From: Spirochaetales bacterium
GTDB taxonomy: Bacteria > Spirochaetota > Spirochaetia > DTKZ01
Direction of reading: 5' to 3'
DNA: 5,388 nt
Assembly: GCA_031266855.1 (NCBI GenBank)
Contig: JAISAF010000194.1
Coordinates: forward strand, 1 to 5,388
Below are positions 1-4,528 of the stretch, piece after piece. The position numbers and the translations under genes were made by a program. The notes beneath the pieces were generated by a model. That model was not told where the DNA came from and did not search any database. It saw only the letters and a program-made list of their open reading frames with translations. Within the stretch, counting starts at the first letter, position 1. Every line of letters starts with the position of its first letter.

Positions 1-33
1 CAGCCTTGTGTATGCCGCGCATACACAAGGCTG
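1..33. repeat. Perfect inverted repeat, 15-bp arms, 3-nt loop
   Basis: Positions 1-15 are the exact reverse complement of 19-33, with CGC between them. The arm reads CAGCCTTGTGTATGC. No T-run follows, so it is not a classic intrinsic terminator in this orientation; it could be a terminator stem for a gene left of the window, or a dispersed intergenic repeat. No second copy occurs in the window. Confidence 0.85.
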
Positions 34-63
34 CCGCCCGGCGCGGCGCCTGCCAGCAAGCCC

Positions 64-88
64 CGCGATTTTGCCACGCAAAATCGCG
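64..88. repeat. Perfect inverted repeat, 11-bp arms, 3-nt loop
   Basis: CGCGATTTTGC (64-74) and GCAAAATCGCG (78-88) are exact reverse complements around CAC. The same arm words recur at 1013-1035 in swapped order, and a variant, GCAAAATTGCG, is at 3078-3088. This suggests a small dispersed repeat family and not a gene-specific terminator. Confidence 0.8.
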
Positions 89-226
89 AGAGTCGAATAA
101 GGAATGAAGTATTTTTGCTCTCCTCCTTCGGCTTCGCGGTAAAATCTCTAACAGCCATGCTTTTTTTGAACAGCTATCAGGTGAAAATACATTGACAGAG
201 TGTTGAAATATGCGTAAGGTGAAATC

Positions 227-736
227 ATGGGAGGACAAATTTTAAAAAATAATGTTGATCGGTTCGTATTTTTTTACGCAATAATTCTCTGCGTTATAGA
301 TTTGTTTATCTTCATTGGCTGGTTTTTCCCATTTGAATCTAACGTACAGATTATTTTTAATTGGATTGTAACTTATCTATTTTATATTTTCATGGTAATA
401 TATTTTATTGAATTGATCATTTCAGTGATAATTCTATTTTCAAAGAAAATATCTTTTTCAAAAACAATTAGAAGGATAATTCCTCAAATAACGCTTTCAT
501 CCTTATATTTATTTGTATCGATAAGTATGTTGTTAAATGAACATGACAGGCAGGTATTTTTCTGGTGTTCGATTTTACCGCTTTTCCTGACAGCGATAAG
601 TTTGTTTTTTTCGCATATATTTATTACGGGTTATGTAAAAAACAGGAAAATTATGATCTATTGGAAAATTATGTCATCTGTAACTTCCTTTGCACTATTA
701 TTTAGTATATTTGGAATGGAGGCCGCGTCAGTATAA
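227..736 (+). CDS. Hypothetical five-helix integral membrane protein
   Basis: I do not recognise the family. The 169-residue product is very hydrophobic, with likely membrane helices at about residues 13-34, 42-71 (long), 88-104, 110-133 and 143-164. Positive charge lies near the N-terminus (K7, R12), in loop 72-83 (KK, RR) and in 138-141 (KNRK), while loops 35-41 and 104-109 carry acidic residues. This fits the positive-inside rule with a cytoplasmic N-terminus and five crossings. The ATG at 227 is preceded by AAGGTG (216-221) at 5-nt spacing, a good Shine-Dalgarno. The coding sequence is strongly AT-rich, unlike the flanks, until about 719; the last five codons (EAASV) are GC-rich like the following spacer. 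The native C-terminus may therefore have been lost and replaced by spacer sequence. No enzyme motif is visible. It stands alone; the next gene starts about 460 bases on. Confidence 0.72.
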   Translation: MGGQILKNNVDRFVFFYAIILCVIDLFIFIGWFFPFESNVQIIFNWIVTYLFYIFMVIYFIELIISVIILFSKKISFSKTIRRIIPQITLSSLYLFVSISMLLNEHDRQVFFWCSILPLFLTAISLFFSHIFITGYVKNRKIMIYWKIMSSVTSFALLFSIFGMEAASV

Positions 737-852
737 AAATACTCCGGTTGTCATTACACATCAGCCGTCATCATCCGGTCTTTTGCCGCCGCTGCGGTAC
801 GTCTTCTCCTATGGGATTTCCTATTCCTGGGGAGAAAATAGCGCCACAGCAA

Positions 853-893
853 TTTTTTTCCTGTGCGGGCGGCGGATATGGACGGGAAAAAAA
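853..893. repeat. Inverted repeat, T7 at left and A7 at right
   Basis: Positions 853-864 (seven T then CCTGT) pair with 882-893 (ACGGG then seven A) over 12 positions with one G-T wobble, leaving a GC-rich loop of 17 nt. The T-run lies 5' and the A-run 3' on both strands, opposite to what an intrinsic terminator needs, so it is listed as a repeat. Confidence 0.6.
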
Positions 894-976
894 TAAGATG
901 ATACGGTAAAATACCGGAAGAGGGCGGGGCGGTTCTGAGAGCCTGTTTAATATCCTGAGAACCCCTGGGCGCGCAA

Positions 977-985
977 GGGGGGGGG
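977..985 (+). repeat. G9 homopolymer tract
   Basis: Nine consecutive G residues lie in the non-coding spacer about 210 bases upstream of the ATG at 1195. Such tracts are prone to slipped-strand length change, and in Treponema pallidum poly-G tracts upstream of surface-protein genes vary in length. Any effect on this gene is inference, since no promoter elements are clear around it. Confidence 0.75.
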
Positions 986-1012
986 CTGGTCGCCCATGCG
1001 TCCTGGCTGGTG

Positions 1013-1035
1013 GCAAAATTGCGAAGCGATTTTGC
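1013..1035. repeat. Hairpin with GAA loop, 10-bp stem
   Basis: GCAAAATTGC (1013-1022) pairs with GCGATTTTGC (1026-1035) through nine Watson-Crick pairs and one wobble, enclosing GAA. The stem tip GCGAAGC is the heptamer known to form an exceptionally stable DNA mini-hairpin. The arm words match those at 64-88 in swapped order. Confidence 0.75.
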
Positions 1036-1037
1036 GC

Positions 1038-1055
1038 TGCCGCTGGTGCGCGCGC
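1038..1055 (+). repeat. 18-bp direct repeat, copy 1
   Basis: TGCCGCTGGTGCGCGCGC occurs here and again, identical and in the same orientation, at 2912-2929. The two copies bracket the gene at 1195-2838. A looser relative, CTGGGCGCGCAAGGG, lies at 965-979. Confidence 0.8.
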
Positions 1056-1083
1056 AAGGGATTGGAGGGATGCGAAGCAGCCA

Positions 1084-1098
1084 CAGCGCGGAGCGCTG
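1084..1098. repeat. Short hairpin, 6-bp arms, GGA loop
   Basis: CAGCGC (1084-1089) and GCGCTG (1093-1098) are perfect reverse complements around GGA. It is the middle of three small-loop hairpins in the spacer ahead of the gene at 1195. Confidence 0.55.
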
Positions 1099-1133
1099 GG
1101 GCCGCAGCGATAGCGGAGTCCCGGAAAGCCCGG

Positions 1134-1156
1134 TTTTTGGCGCGAAGCGCCAAAAA
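1134..1156. repeat. Perfect hairpin, 10-bp arms, GAA loop
   Basis: TTTTTGGCGC (1134-1143) and GCGCCAAAAA (1147-1156) are exact reverse complements around GAA; the tip again contains GCGAAGC. The hairpin ends on the A of an in-frame upstream ATG (1156), an added reason to prefer the ATG at 1195 as start. The T-run is 5' and the A-run 3', the reverse of an intrinsic terminator. Confidence 0.8.
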
Positions 1157-1181
1157 TGCGCCCGAAGACGGTCGCTTTCCG

Positions 1182-1189
1182 AAGGGAGG
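1182..1189 (+). promoter_or_regulatory. Ribosome-binding site fixing the start at 1195
   Basis: AAGGGAGG ends 5 nt before the ATG at 1195. This strong Shine-Dalgarno decides between the in-frame ATG at 1156, which has none and sits on a hairpin edge, and the ATG at 1195. Confidence 0.75.
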
Positions 1190-1194
1190 ATGGT

Positions 1195-2838
1195 ATGGCG
1201 CTTGCCTTTGTCGCGTGTGGTATTGAGATTGTGGTTCTGGGCTGGCTGGGGACGTGGAAATGGCATATACCTTTTAATCCGGCGTCGGCGGGGAGCGCCG
1301 CGTACTGGCTGTCGGTTCTTGTGCTTTTGTGTACGACTTTTCTGATGGCTGGCCGCCGGAGACGGTACTCCGGCGTGTTTATTTTTCTGCCTGTTCTGGC
1401 CTATGTGCTTGTGATGGGCGCGGGCGGGTGCCTTTCGAGCGGGCTTATCAACGCCAGGAGGTATGCGCTCCAGTTGGGTGTTCCTGAACCTTCGGAACTC
1501 GGCGAACAGGATTTGCCGCCCTTTGATCCCGCGCAGCTTCCCTGGGTCAGTGTGGAACAGGCCGCGGTTTTGGGGGACAAGCTCCTTGGCCAACTGGGAG
1601 CTATAGGTTCCTCTGTAGTAATTCAGGGGTATACCCGGCAGGAAGTGGGTGGCAGGCTCTACCATGTCGCGCCTATTCTGCATAAAGGTTTTTTTGCCTA
1701 CAGTAGAAATTCCGGGGGTACGCCTGGTTATATTATGGTGTCCATGACGGATAATGACGATGTGCGGCTTGTTACACGGCTTGATGGCAGGGATTTGAAA
1801 ATACGGGTGCAGCCCGCGGGGCACGCGGCCTGGGGGGATAAACTTGAAAGAATCGTGTATTCCTACAGCCCCACAGCGCTTACCAGTTATACGGTGTTTG
1901 AGATTGACGACGAGCTGCATCCATACTGGATAGTTCCTGTCTACAGGAATACTATAGGCTGGAGCGGCGCGGAACTTTCATCCCTTCTGATAGTGGACGC
2001 GGTAAGCGGGGATATTCAGGAATACAGCCCGCTGGAGGTTCCTGCGTGGGTGGACAGGGTGCAGCCTGTGGAGTTTATTGAGGAGCAGCTTTCCCACTGG
2101 GGAGAACTGCGGGGCGGCTACTGGAACAGATGGCTTGCGAAAGCGGATCTTCTGCAATCCGACCCTGGCAACGCGCTGGTTTACCGCGATGGAGGCTGCT
2201 ATCTTTTTGACAGCCTCACCTCGTATGCCGGTTCGGATGAGGCCACTGTGGGTTTTGTACTTGTGAACCTCCGCAGTAAGGCTGTTCAGCGTTTTAATCT
2301 TGCGGGGGCTACCGAATGGGCCGCCCAGCTTTCGGCGCTGGGAGACGAGCGGGTACGGCATTTGCGCTATCAGGCCGGTTTTCCTGTGCCCGCGATGGTT
2401 GAGGGCCAGCCCACGTATTTTTTCAGCCTGGAGGACCCGGGCAGCCATATCGCCAAAATGTTTGCCTTGGTTAATATCGCCAAACACCAGATTACCGGCG
2501 TAGGCGCGACAATTCAGGCAGCCAGAATAGACTATCTCGCGAAGCTCCGTGGTCAGGGACTGGCTGTCCTTCACTCGCCGGGGGTGGAACTTTTCGAGGT
2601 TACCGGCAGGGTACTCCGCCGGGGCCAGTACACCCAGGGCGGGGAAACCTACTATAACTTTATCATTGATGAGGCGCATGACAGAATCCTTCTTGCCGGT
2701 GGCGGTTTTGCCGAAGCGCCTCTTACCCAGGCGGGCGACAGGGTACATATCAGGGCAATGAAAACCGAAGATTCAATATGGAGCCTGGTCTTTTTCGATA
2801 ATCTTGAGTTTTCCCAGGCGCAGCCGCCTCAGAAGTGA
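1195..2838 (+). CDS. Large membrane-anchored protein, uncharacterised, OB-fold-like C-terminus
   Basis: The product has 547 residues from the ATG with AAGGGAGG 5 nt upstream; a 13-codon longer start at 1156 is less likely. Three membrane helices are likely at about residues 2-20, 37-53 and 60-80. Four arginines (54-57) between helices 2 and 3 mark that loop as cytoplasmic, so the roughly 460-residue remainder should face outside the inner membrane. Notable motifs are HPYWIVPVY (from 242), DAVSGDIQEY (268-277), WVDRVQP (285-291), a TSYAGSDEATVGFVLVN stretch (342-358) and PTYFFSLEDP (406-415). From memory, these resemble a large, uncharacterised family of multi-helix membrane proteins best known in Firmicutes, with a similar WV.RV and GGDES-like layout. 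Residues about 466-540 look like a five-strand OB-fold (V.GRV, YYNFIIDE, AGDRVHIRAM). No catalytic motif is seen, and the role is unknown. Base composition is GC-rich throughout, and the frame is long and clean. It is flanked by related repeats and seems monocistronic. Confidence 0.85.
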   Translation: MALAFVACGIEIVVLGWLGTWKWHIPFNPASAGSAAYWLSVLVLLCTTFLMAGRRRRYSGVFIFLPVLAYVLVMGAGGCLSSGLINARRYALQLGVPEPSELGEQDLPPFDPAQLPWVSVEQAAVLGDKLLGQLGAIGSSVVIQGYTRQEVGGRLYHVAPILHKGFFAYSRNSGGTPGYIMVSMTDNDDVRLVTRLDGRDLKIRVQPAGHAAWGDKLERIVYSYSPTALTSYTVFEIDDELHPYWIVPVYRNTIGWSGAELSSLLIVDAVSGDIQEYSPLEVPAWVDRVQPVEFIEEQLSHWGELRGGYWNRWLAKADLLQSDPGNALVYRDGGCYLFDSLTSYAGSDEATVGFVLVNLRSKAVQRFNLAGATEWAAQLSALGDERVRHLRYQAGFPVPAMVEGQPTYFFSLEDPGSHIAKMFALVNIAKHQITGVGATIQAARIDYLAKLRGQGLAVLHSPGVELFEVTGRVLRRGQYTQGGETYYNFIIDEAHDRILLAGGGFAEAPLTQAGDRVHIRAMKTEDSIWSLVFFDNLEFSQAQPPQK

Positions 2839-2852
2839 CTTCGGGGAATCTG

Positions 2853-2877
2853 CCGGAAACGCGTTTTTCTTTTCCGG
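2853..2877 (+). terminator. Weak hairpin after the large gene, doubtful terminator
   Basis: CCGGAAA (2853-2859) and TTTCCGG (2871-2877) form a perfect 7-bp stem with an 11-nt loop, 15 bases after the stop codon. Only GTTTCCCCC follows, so the U-tract is poor. It may be a weak terminator or only part of the repeat-rich spacer. Confidence 0.3.
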
Positions 2878-2880
2878 GTT

Positions 2881-2960
2881 TCCCCCGCACTTCGCTGCGC
2901 TTCATGCCTGGTGCCGCTGGTGCGCGCGCTCACGGGCTTTTCGCGCTTCGCGCTCCCGCA
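2881..2960. repeat. GC-rich repeat block with GCTTCGC motifs
   Basis: Read on the - strand, this block is a chain of GAAGCGC/GCGAAG words, including GCGAAGC at 2945-2951 (as GCTTCGC on +). It resembles the 1013-1156 block upstream of the large gene but with the GCGAAGC word on the other strand. It also contains the second copy of the 18-bp word. No coding evidence is seen. Confidence 0.5.
2912..2929 (+). repeat. 18-bp direct repeat, copy 2
   Basis: This is identical to 1038-1055 and in the same orientation. With copy 1 it brackets the large membrane-protein gene at a separation of about 1.87 kb. There is no transposase or integrase nearby, so a dispersed intergenic repeat is more likely than an attachment-site pair. 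Confidence 0.8.
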
Positions 2961-3037
2961 ATCCCCTATCAGAATTTTTACCGTAAAGTCAAATAAGCCG
3001 AATAAGTTCCGGTACAAAGCCTCGTTGCCGGAAATCC

Positions 3038-3066
3038 TTGCGGCCTTTCGCAAAAGATACTATACT
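3038..3066 (+). promoter_or_regulatory. Candidate sigma-70-type promoter
   Basis: TTGCGG (3038-3043) and TATACT (3061-3066) are separated by exactly 17 bp. The -10 matches the consensus TATAAT at five of six positions; the -35 matches TTGACA at three. Transcription would begin near 3073, just ahead of the ATG at 3092, and at the boundary where the DNA turns AT-rich. This is a prediction from consensus only. Confidence 0.4.
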
Positions 3067-3091
3067 CTTTCTGTCATGCAAAATTGCGTAA

Positions 3092-3199
3092 ATGAAAGCG
3101 AAGGCAAAAGTTTCTATAATCGAGTCAGAACTTGAAGCGTTCAGGATACAAATTGAAATGAATGGCACCGGTTATACGAACAGTTCGGACTGGAGTTAA
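3092..3199 (+). CDS. Short ORF, 35 codons, possible gene fragment
   Basis: This ORF starts MKAKAKVSIIESELEAF, which looks like a natural N-terminus, and ends with TAA at 3197. There is no clear Shine-Dalgarno; a candidate promoter lies 26 bases upstream. The reading frame is the same as that of the 3206-3640 ORF, with only the TAA at 3197 and two codons between. From about 3180 the +1-shifted frame reads QFGLELKSRENG before its own stop, which also looks protein-like. This may be the 5' piece of a longer gene broken by point changes, or a small independent peptide. The family is not recognised. Confidence 0.3.
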   Translation: MKAKAKVSIIESELEAFRIQIEMNGTGYTNSSDWS

Positions 3200-3205
3200 A
3201 AAGCC

Positions 3206-3640
3206 GTGAAAATGGTTAAAGTATTCCTGCAATGCCTGTTAAACATGAGCTATTCCAACTTGTTTGGCTGTGCCAATGATGGTAATCTCGCGGGGAATAA
3301 AATATTCCGTACATTCGCACAATCTTCCGATAATGTTCTTTTTATGCTCGAAGTAACAATTAGCTGGAATGTTCCAGATTGCAAACCCGGCGATAAAAAA
3401 GATGTTAATATACTTGAAGAACTGATCAAGGCACAGGCAGCTGTTTTTATAGCAGAAGAAATGATAAAACTGACGTCCGCAACTATAAGCAGAATGCTGT
3501 CTGAATATGGAAACGGTGCATCACCGCATGAGGAATTTATTCGTAAAATAGTCGACAAGTATAAAGCCGGAAGCTCAAATAGTATTGAAATAAATGAATT
3601 GAAAATACAACGAATGGGTGTATTGGATTTAAATGGATAA
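3206..3640 (+). CDS. Hypothetical protein, possible lipoprotein
   Basis: The 144-residue product is unrecognised. The GTG at 3206 has GGAG (3192-3195) 10 nt upstream, a long but usable spacing; the ATG at 3212 is an in-frame alternative. The N-terminus has a basic start (MKMVK), a modestly hydrophobic stretch and LFGC at residues 19-22, which could be a relaxed lipobox of the kind seen in spirochaetes; the hydrophobic core is interrupted by N, S and Y, so this is uncertain. Residues about 66-100 form a likely amphipathic helix rich in E, K and A, and 108-120 another. The gene is AT-rich. Its end overlaps the start of a 33-codon membrane ORF by 8 nt. An antisense open frame covers nearly the same span, but its product is a composition shadow. 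The gene could be the remains of a longer one starting near 3092. Confidence 0.5.
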   Translation: MKMVKVFLQCLLNMSYSNLFGCANDGNLAGNKIFRTFAQSSDNVLFMLEVTISWNVPDCKPGDKKDVNILEELIKAQAAVFIAEEMIKLTSATISRMLSEYGNGASPHEEFIRKIVDKYKAGSSNSIEINELKIQRMGVLDLNG

Positions 3641-3734
3641 AAGAAAATCAGGACTATTAATAGCGTATGCATTAATAGTGATATTCGTATTGATTAATCT
3701 TAATAGAATACTATATATTAGACTTGTTCGATAA
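3633..3734 (+). CDS. 33-residue single-helix membrane ORF ending in a repeat
   Basis: This starts MDKRKSGLLIAYALIVIFVL and gives one clear membrane helix at about residues 8-25 with a basic cytoplasmic N-terminus. The ATG lies inside the end of the preceding gene (8-nt overlap, ATGGATAA), which suggests translational coupling; no strong Shine-Dalgarno is seen. The last four codons and the stop are supplied by the inverted-repeat element that begins at 3720, so a longer membrane protein may have been cut short there. The family is not recognised. Confidence 0.4.
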   Translation: MDKRKSGLLIAYALIVIFVLINLNRILYIRLVR

Positions 3735-3757
3735 CTTTCCGGTTCTCTCACAAGTCT
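3720..3757. repeat. Inverted repeat, 8-bp arms, 22-nt loop
   Basis: AGACTTGT (3720-3727) and ACAAGTCT (3750-3757) are perfect reverse complements. It is the first of three inverted repeats packed into 3720-3849 and starts exactly where the AT-rich coding sequence ends. Confidence 0.6.
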
Positions 3758-3758
3758 G

Positions 3759-3798
3759 GCGAATTTGCCGCAAAATGGCGGCAAATTCCGCTGTTTTT
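3759..3798 (+). terminator. Candidate intrinsic terminator
   Basis: GAATTTGCCGC (3761-3771) pairs perfectly with GCGGCAAATTC (3778-3788) around AAAATG. Two further pairs (3759-3760 with 3790-3791) form past a bulged C. Five T follow at 3794-3798. This is the only hairpin in the window with a T-run on the correct side, and it lies just after the 3206-3734 genes. It may equally be a unit of the repeat cluster. Confidence 0.45.
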
Positions 3799-3817
3799 AC
3801 ATTGAAGCCGTTTCCGA

Positions 3818-3849
3818 AGCTGTTCAGAAACTGAGGTTTCTGAACAGCT
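3818..3849. repeat. Perfect inverted repeat, 14-bp arms, 4-nt loop
   Basis: AGCTGTTCAGAAAC (3818-3831) and GTTTCTGAACAGCT (3836-3849) are exact reverse complements around TGAG. No T-run follows. The word TGAACAGCT recurs at 167-175 ahead of the first gene, hinting at a dispersed family. It lies about 115 bases upstream of the ATG at 3964. Confidence 0.8.
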
Positions 3850-3952
3850 CTATTATTGCGGGTGTTTCTTTTGAGTCTGAAAGATTTAGCCGGGGATGAA
3901 TGGCGCCAGGCGCGCTTTTCAATAAAACAACGATAGATGAATATAAAATTAT

Positions 3953-3957
3953 GGAGA
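3953..3957 (+). promoter_or_regulatory. Ribosome-binding site fixing the start at 3964
   Basis: GGAGA ends 6 nt before the ATG at 3964. An in-frame ATG nine codons upstream (3937) has no such site, so the shorter start is chosen. Confidence 0.7.
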
Positions 3958-3963
3958 TGTATT

Positions 3964-4347
3964 ATGGAGAACAATAAAACTGATTTGCCATTTTTGTTAG
4001 AAAAAGCCTATAATTTTCACGATAGCAACATAGAAAATATTTTTATAATTTATAGAACCTTTGATAATAGTTGCGTTGAGGACTACCCAAAAGAAACGAC
4101 CGATATGCAAATTGAAATATCATTACCCGATAATTCCGATATAGCGTTTTCTCAGAAAAAAATAAAACTAAATTTTTATGAAATAGAAGAATTCAGAATA
4201 GGAAAGAGTATTAAATGGAGCTGGCTTATTACATCTGCGGCTATAGAAACAAATGAATCTTCCAAAACGAATCTATTTTCTATAGATGACTTTTTGTATT
4301 TAAACTATAAAACTTTTAATTGGAATTTCGTAAATATGAAAACATAG
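3964..4347 (+). CDS. Small hypothetical protein, loosely immunity-like
   Basis: The 127-residue product is acidic and soluble, with no signal peptide or membrane helix, so it is probably cytoplasmic. The start at 3964 is supported by GGAGA 6 nt upstream. FHDSNIENIFI (residues 18-28), then alternating hydrophobic strands (MQIEISL 48-54, IKLNFYEIEEF 67-77) and aromatic residues (W85, W87), suggest a small beta-rich fold. A HD.xI..I motif near the N-terminus followed by such strands is seen in several small immunity-type families, such as those guarding against polymorphic toxins. This is a resemblance from memory and not an assignment; no toxin gene is in the window. The gene is AT-rich against GC-rich flanks, which fits horizontal acquisition. 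It stands alone, 230 bases after the previous ORF. Confidence 0.65.
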   Translation: MENNKTDLPFLLEKAYNFHDSNIENIFIIYRTFDNSCVEDYPKETTDMQIEISLPDNSDIAFSQKKIKLNFYEIEEFRIGKSIKWSWLITSAAIETNESSKTNLFSIDDFLYLNYKTFNWNFVNMKT

Positions 4348-4528
4348 ACGAATAAGGGAAAAAATCGGTATCTGGTACTTTTTGAAATAATCCCGTCTCA
4401 CCTCTTACTCCGATGGGTTCGCCGTCGAACTGTGCGCTACAGGCAATGCGGCCCCCGTCTAATAACGTGTACTCTGTTCACTGGGTTTTGCGGGGCTTCT
4501 CGGCGCGCCGGGGGCTGCGGGTTCGGGG
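4348..4528. other. Spacer with relic coding and start-less signal-like stretch
   Basis: There is no intact gene here. In the frame of the downstream GLUG ORF, 4391-4459 encodes a 23-codon fragment ending in two tandem TAA codons (4460, 4463). The codons from 4466 to 4528 then read as a hydrophobic stretch, VLCSLGFAGLLGAPGAAG, that resembles a signal-peptide core and cleavage region but has no ATG, GTG or TTG to start it. The composition turns GC-rich at about 4390. Confidence 0.45.

Larger units (their letters stand above)
737..1194. other. Non-coding GC-rich spacer with hairpins and poly-G
   Basis: This stretch of about 460 bases holds no gene I can support. The open frames crossing it on both strands lack a convincing ribosome-binding site and give Arg/Pro-rich or composition-driven protein. 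It contains an A/T-flanked inverted repeat (853-893), a short stem CGGTA-AAA-TACCG (904-916), a G9 tract (977-985), three hairpins with 3-nt loops (1013-1035, 1084-1098, 1134-1156) and the first copy of an 18-bp direct repeat (1038-1055). No strong promoter for the gene at 1195 is visible, though one must lie here or upstream. Confidence 0.6.

Noticed and set aside
1..88. Two hairpins at the window start as CRISPR-like repeats
   Set aside because: The two palindromes differ in sequence and there is no regular spacer pattern.
192..220. TTGACA (192-197) as -35 for the gene at 227
   Set aside because: The hexamer 17 bp downstream (TAAGGT) is a poor -10, and the implied transcription start would fall on the start codon although a Shine-Dalgarno is present.
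690..896. A 68-codon + strand frame after the first gene
   Set aside because: It overlaps the first gene's end, has no ribosome-binding site, and runs through an inverted repeat; no protein-like features are seen.
754..1920. A 388-codon open frame on the - strand
   Set aside because: It lies antisense to the first 726 bases of the well-supported gene at 1195 and across a hairpin-rich spacer. The product is Arg/Pro/His-rich with no recognisable domain, as expected of a shadow frame in GC-rich DNA.
1978..2748. A 256-codon open frame on the - strand
   Set aside because: It is entirely inside and antisense to the large membrane-protein gene, with no ribosome-binding site or motif.
1038..2929. 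The 18-bp direct repeats as attachment sites of an integrative element
   Set aside because: No integrase, excisionase or tRNA end is present, and the word is a low-complexity GC string embedded in repeat-rich spacer.
2911..3135. A 74-codon + strand frame across the spacer
   Set aside because: It starts inside the 18-bp repeat block and crosses the candidate promoter; its composition changes abruptly midway and no family is recognised.
3250..3672. A 140-codon - strand frame opposite 3206-3640
   Set aside because: Its hydrophobic, Ser/Leu/Ile-rich product mirrors the E/K/A-rich helix on the + strand. The + strand version has a better start and a more natural residue distribution, though this is not certain.
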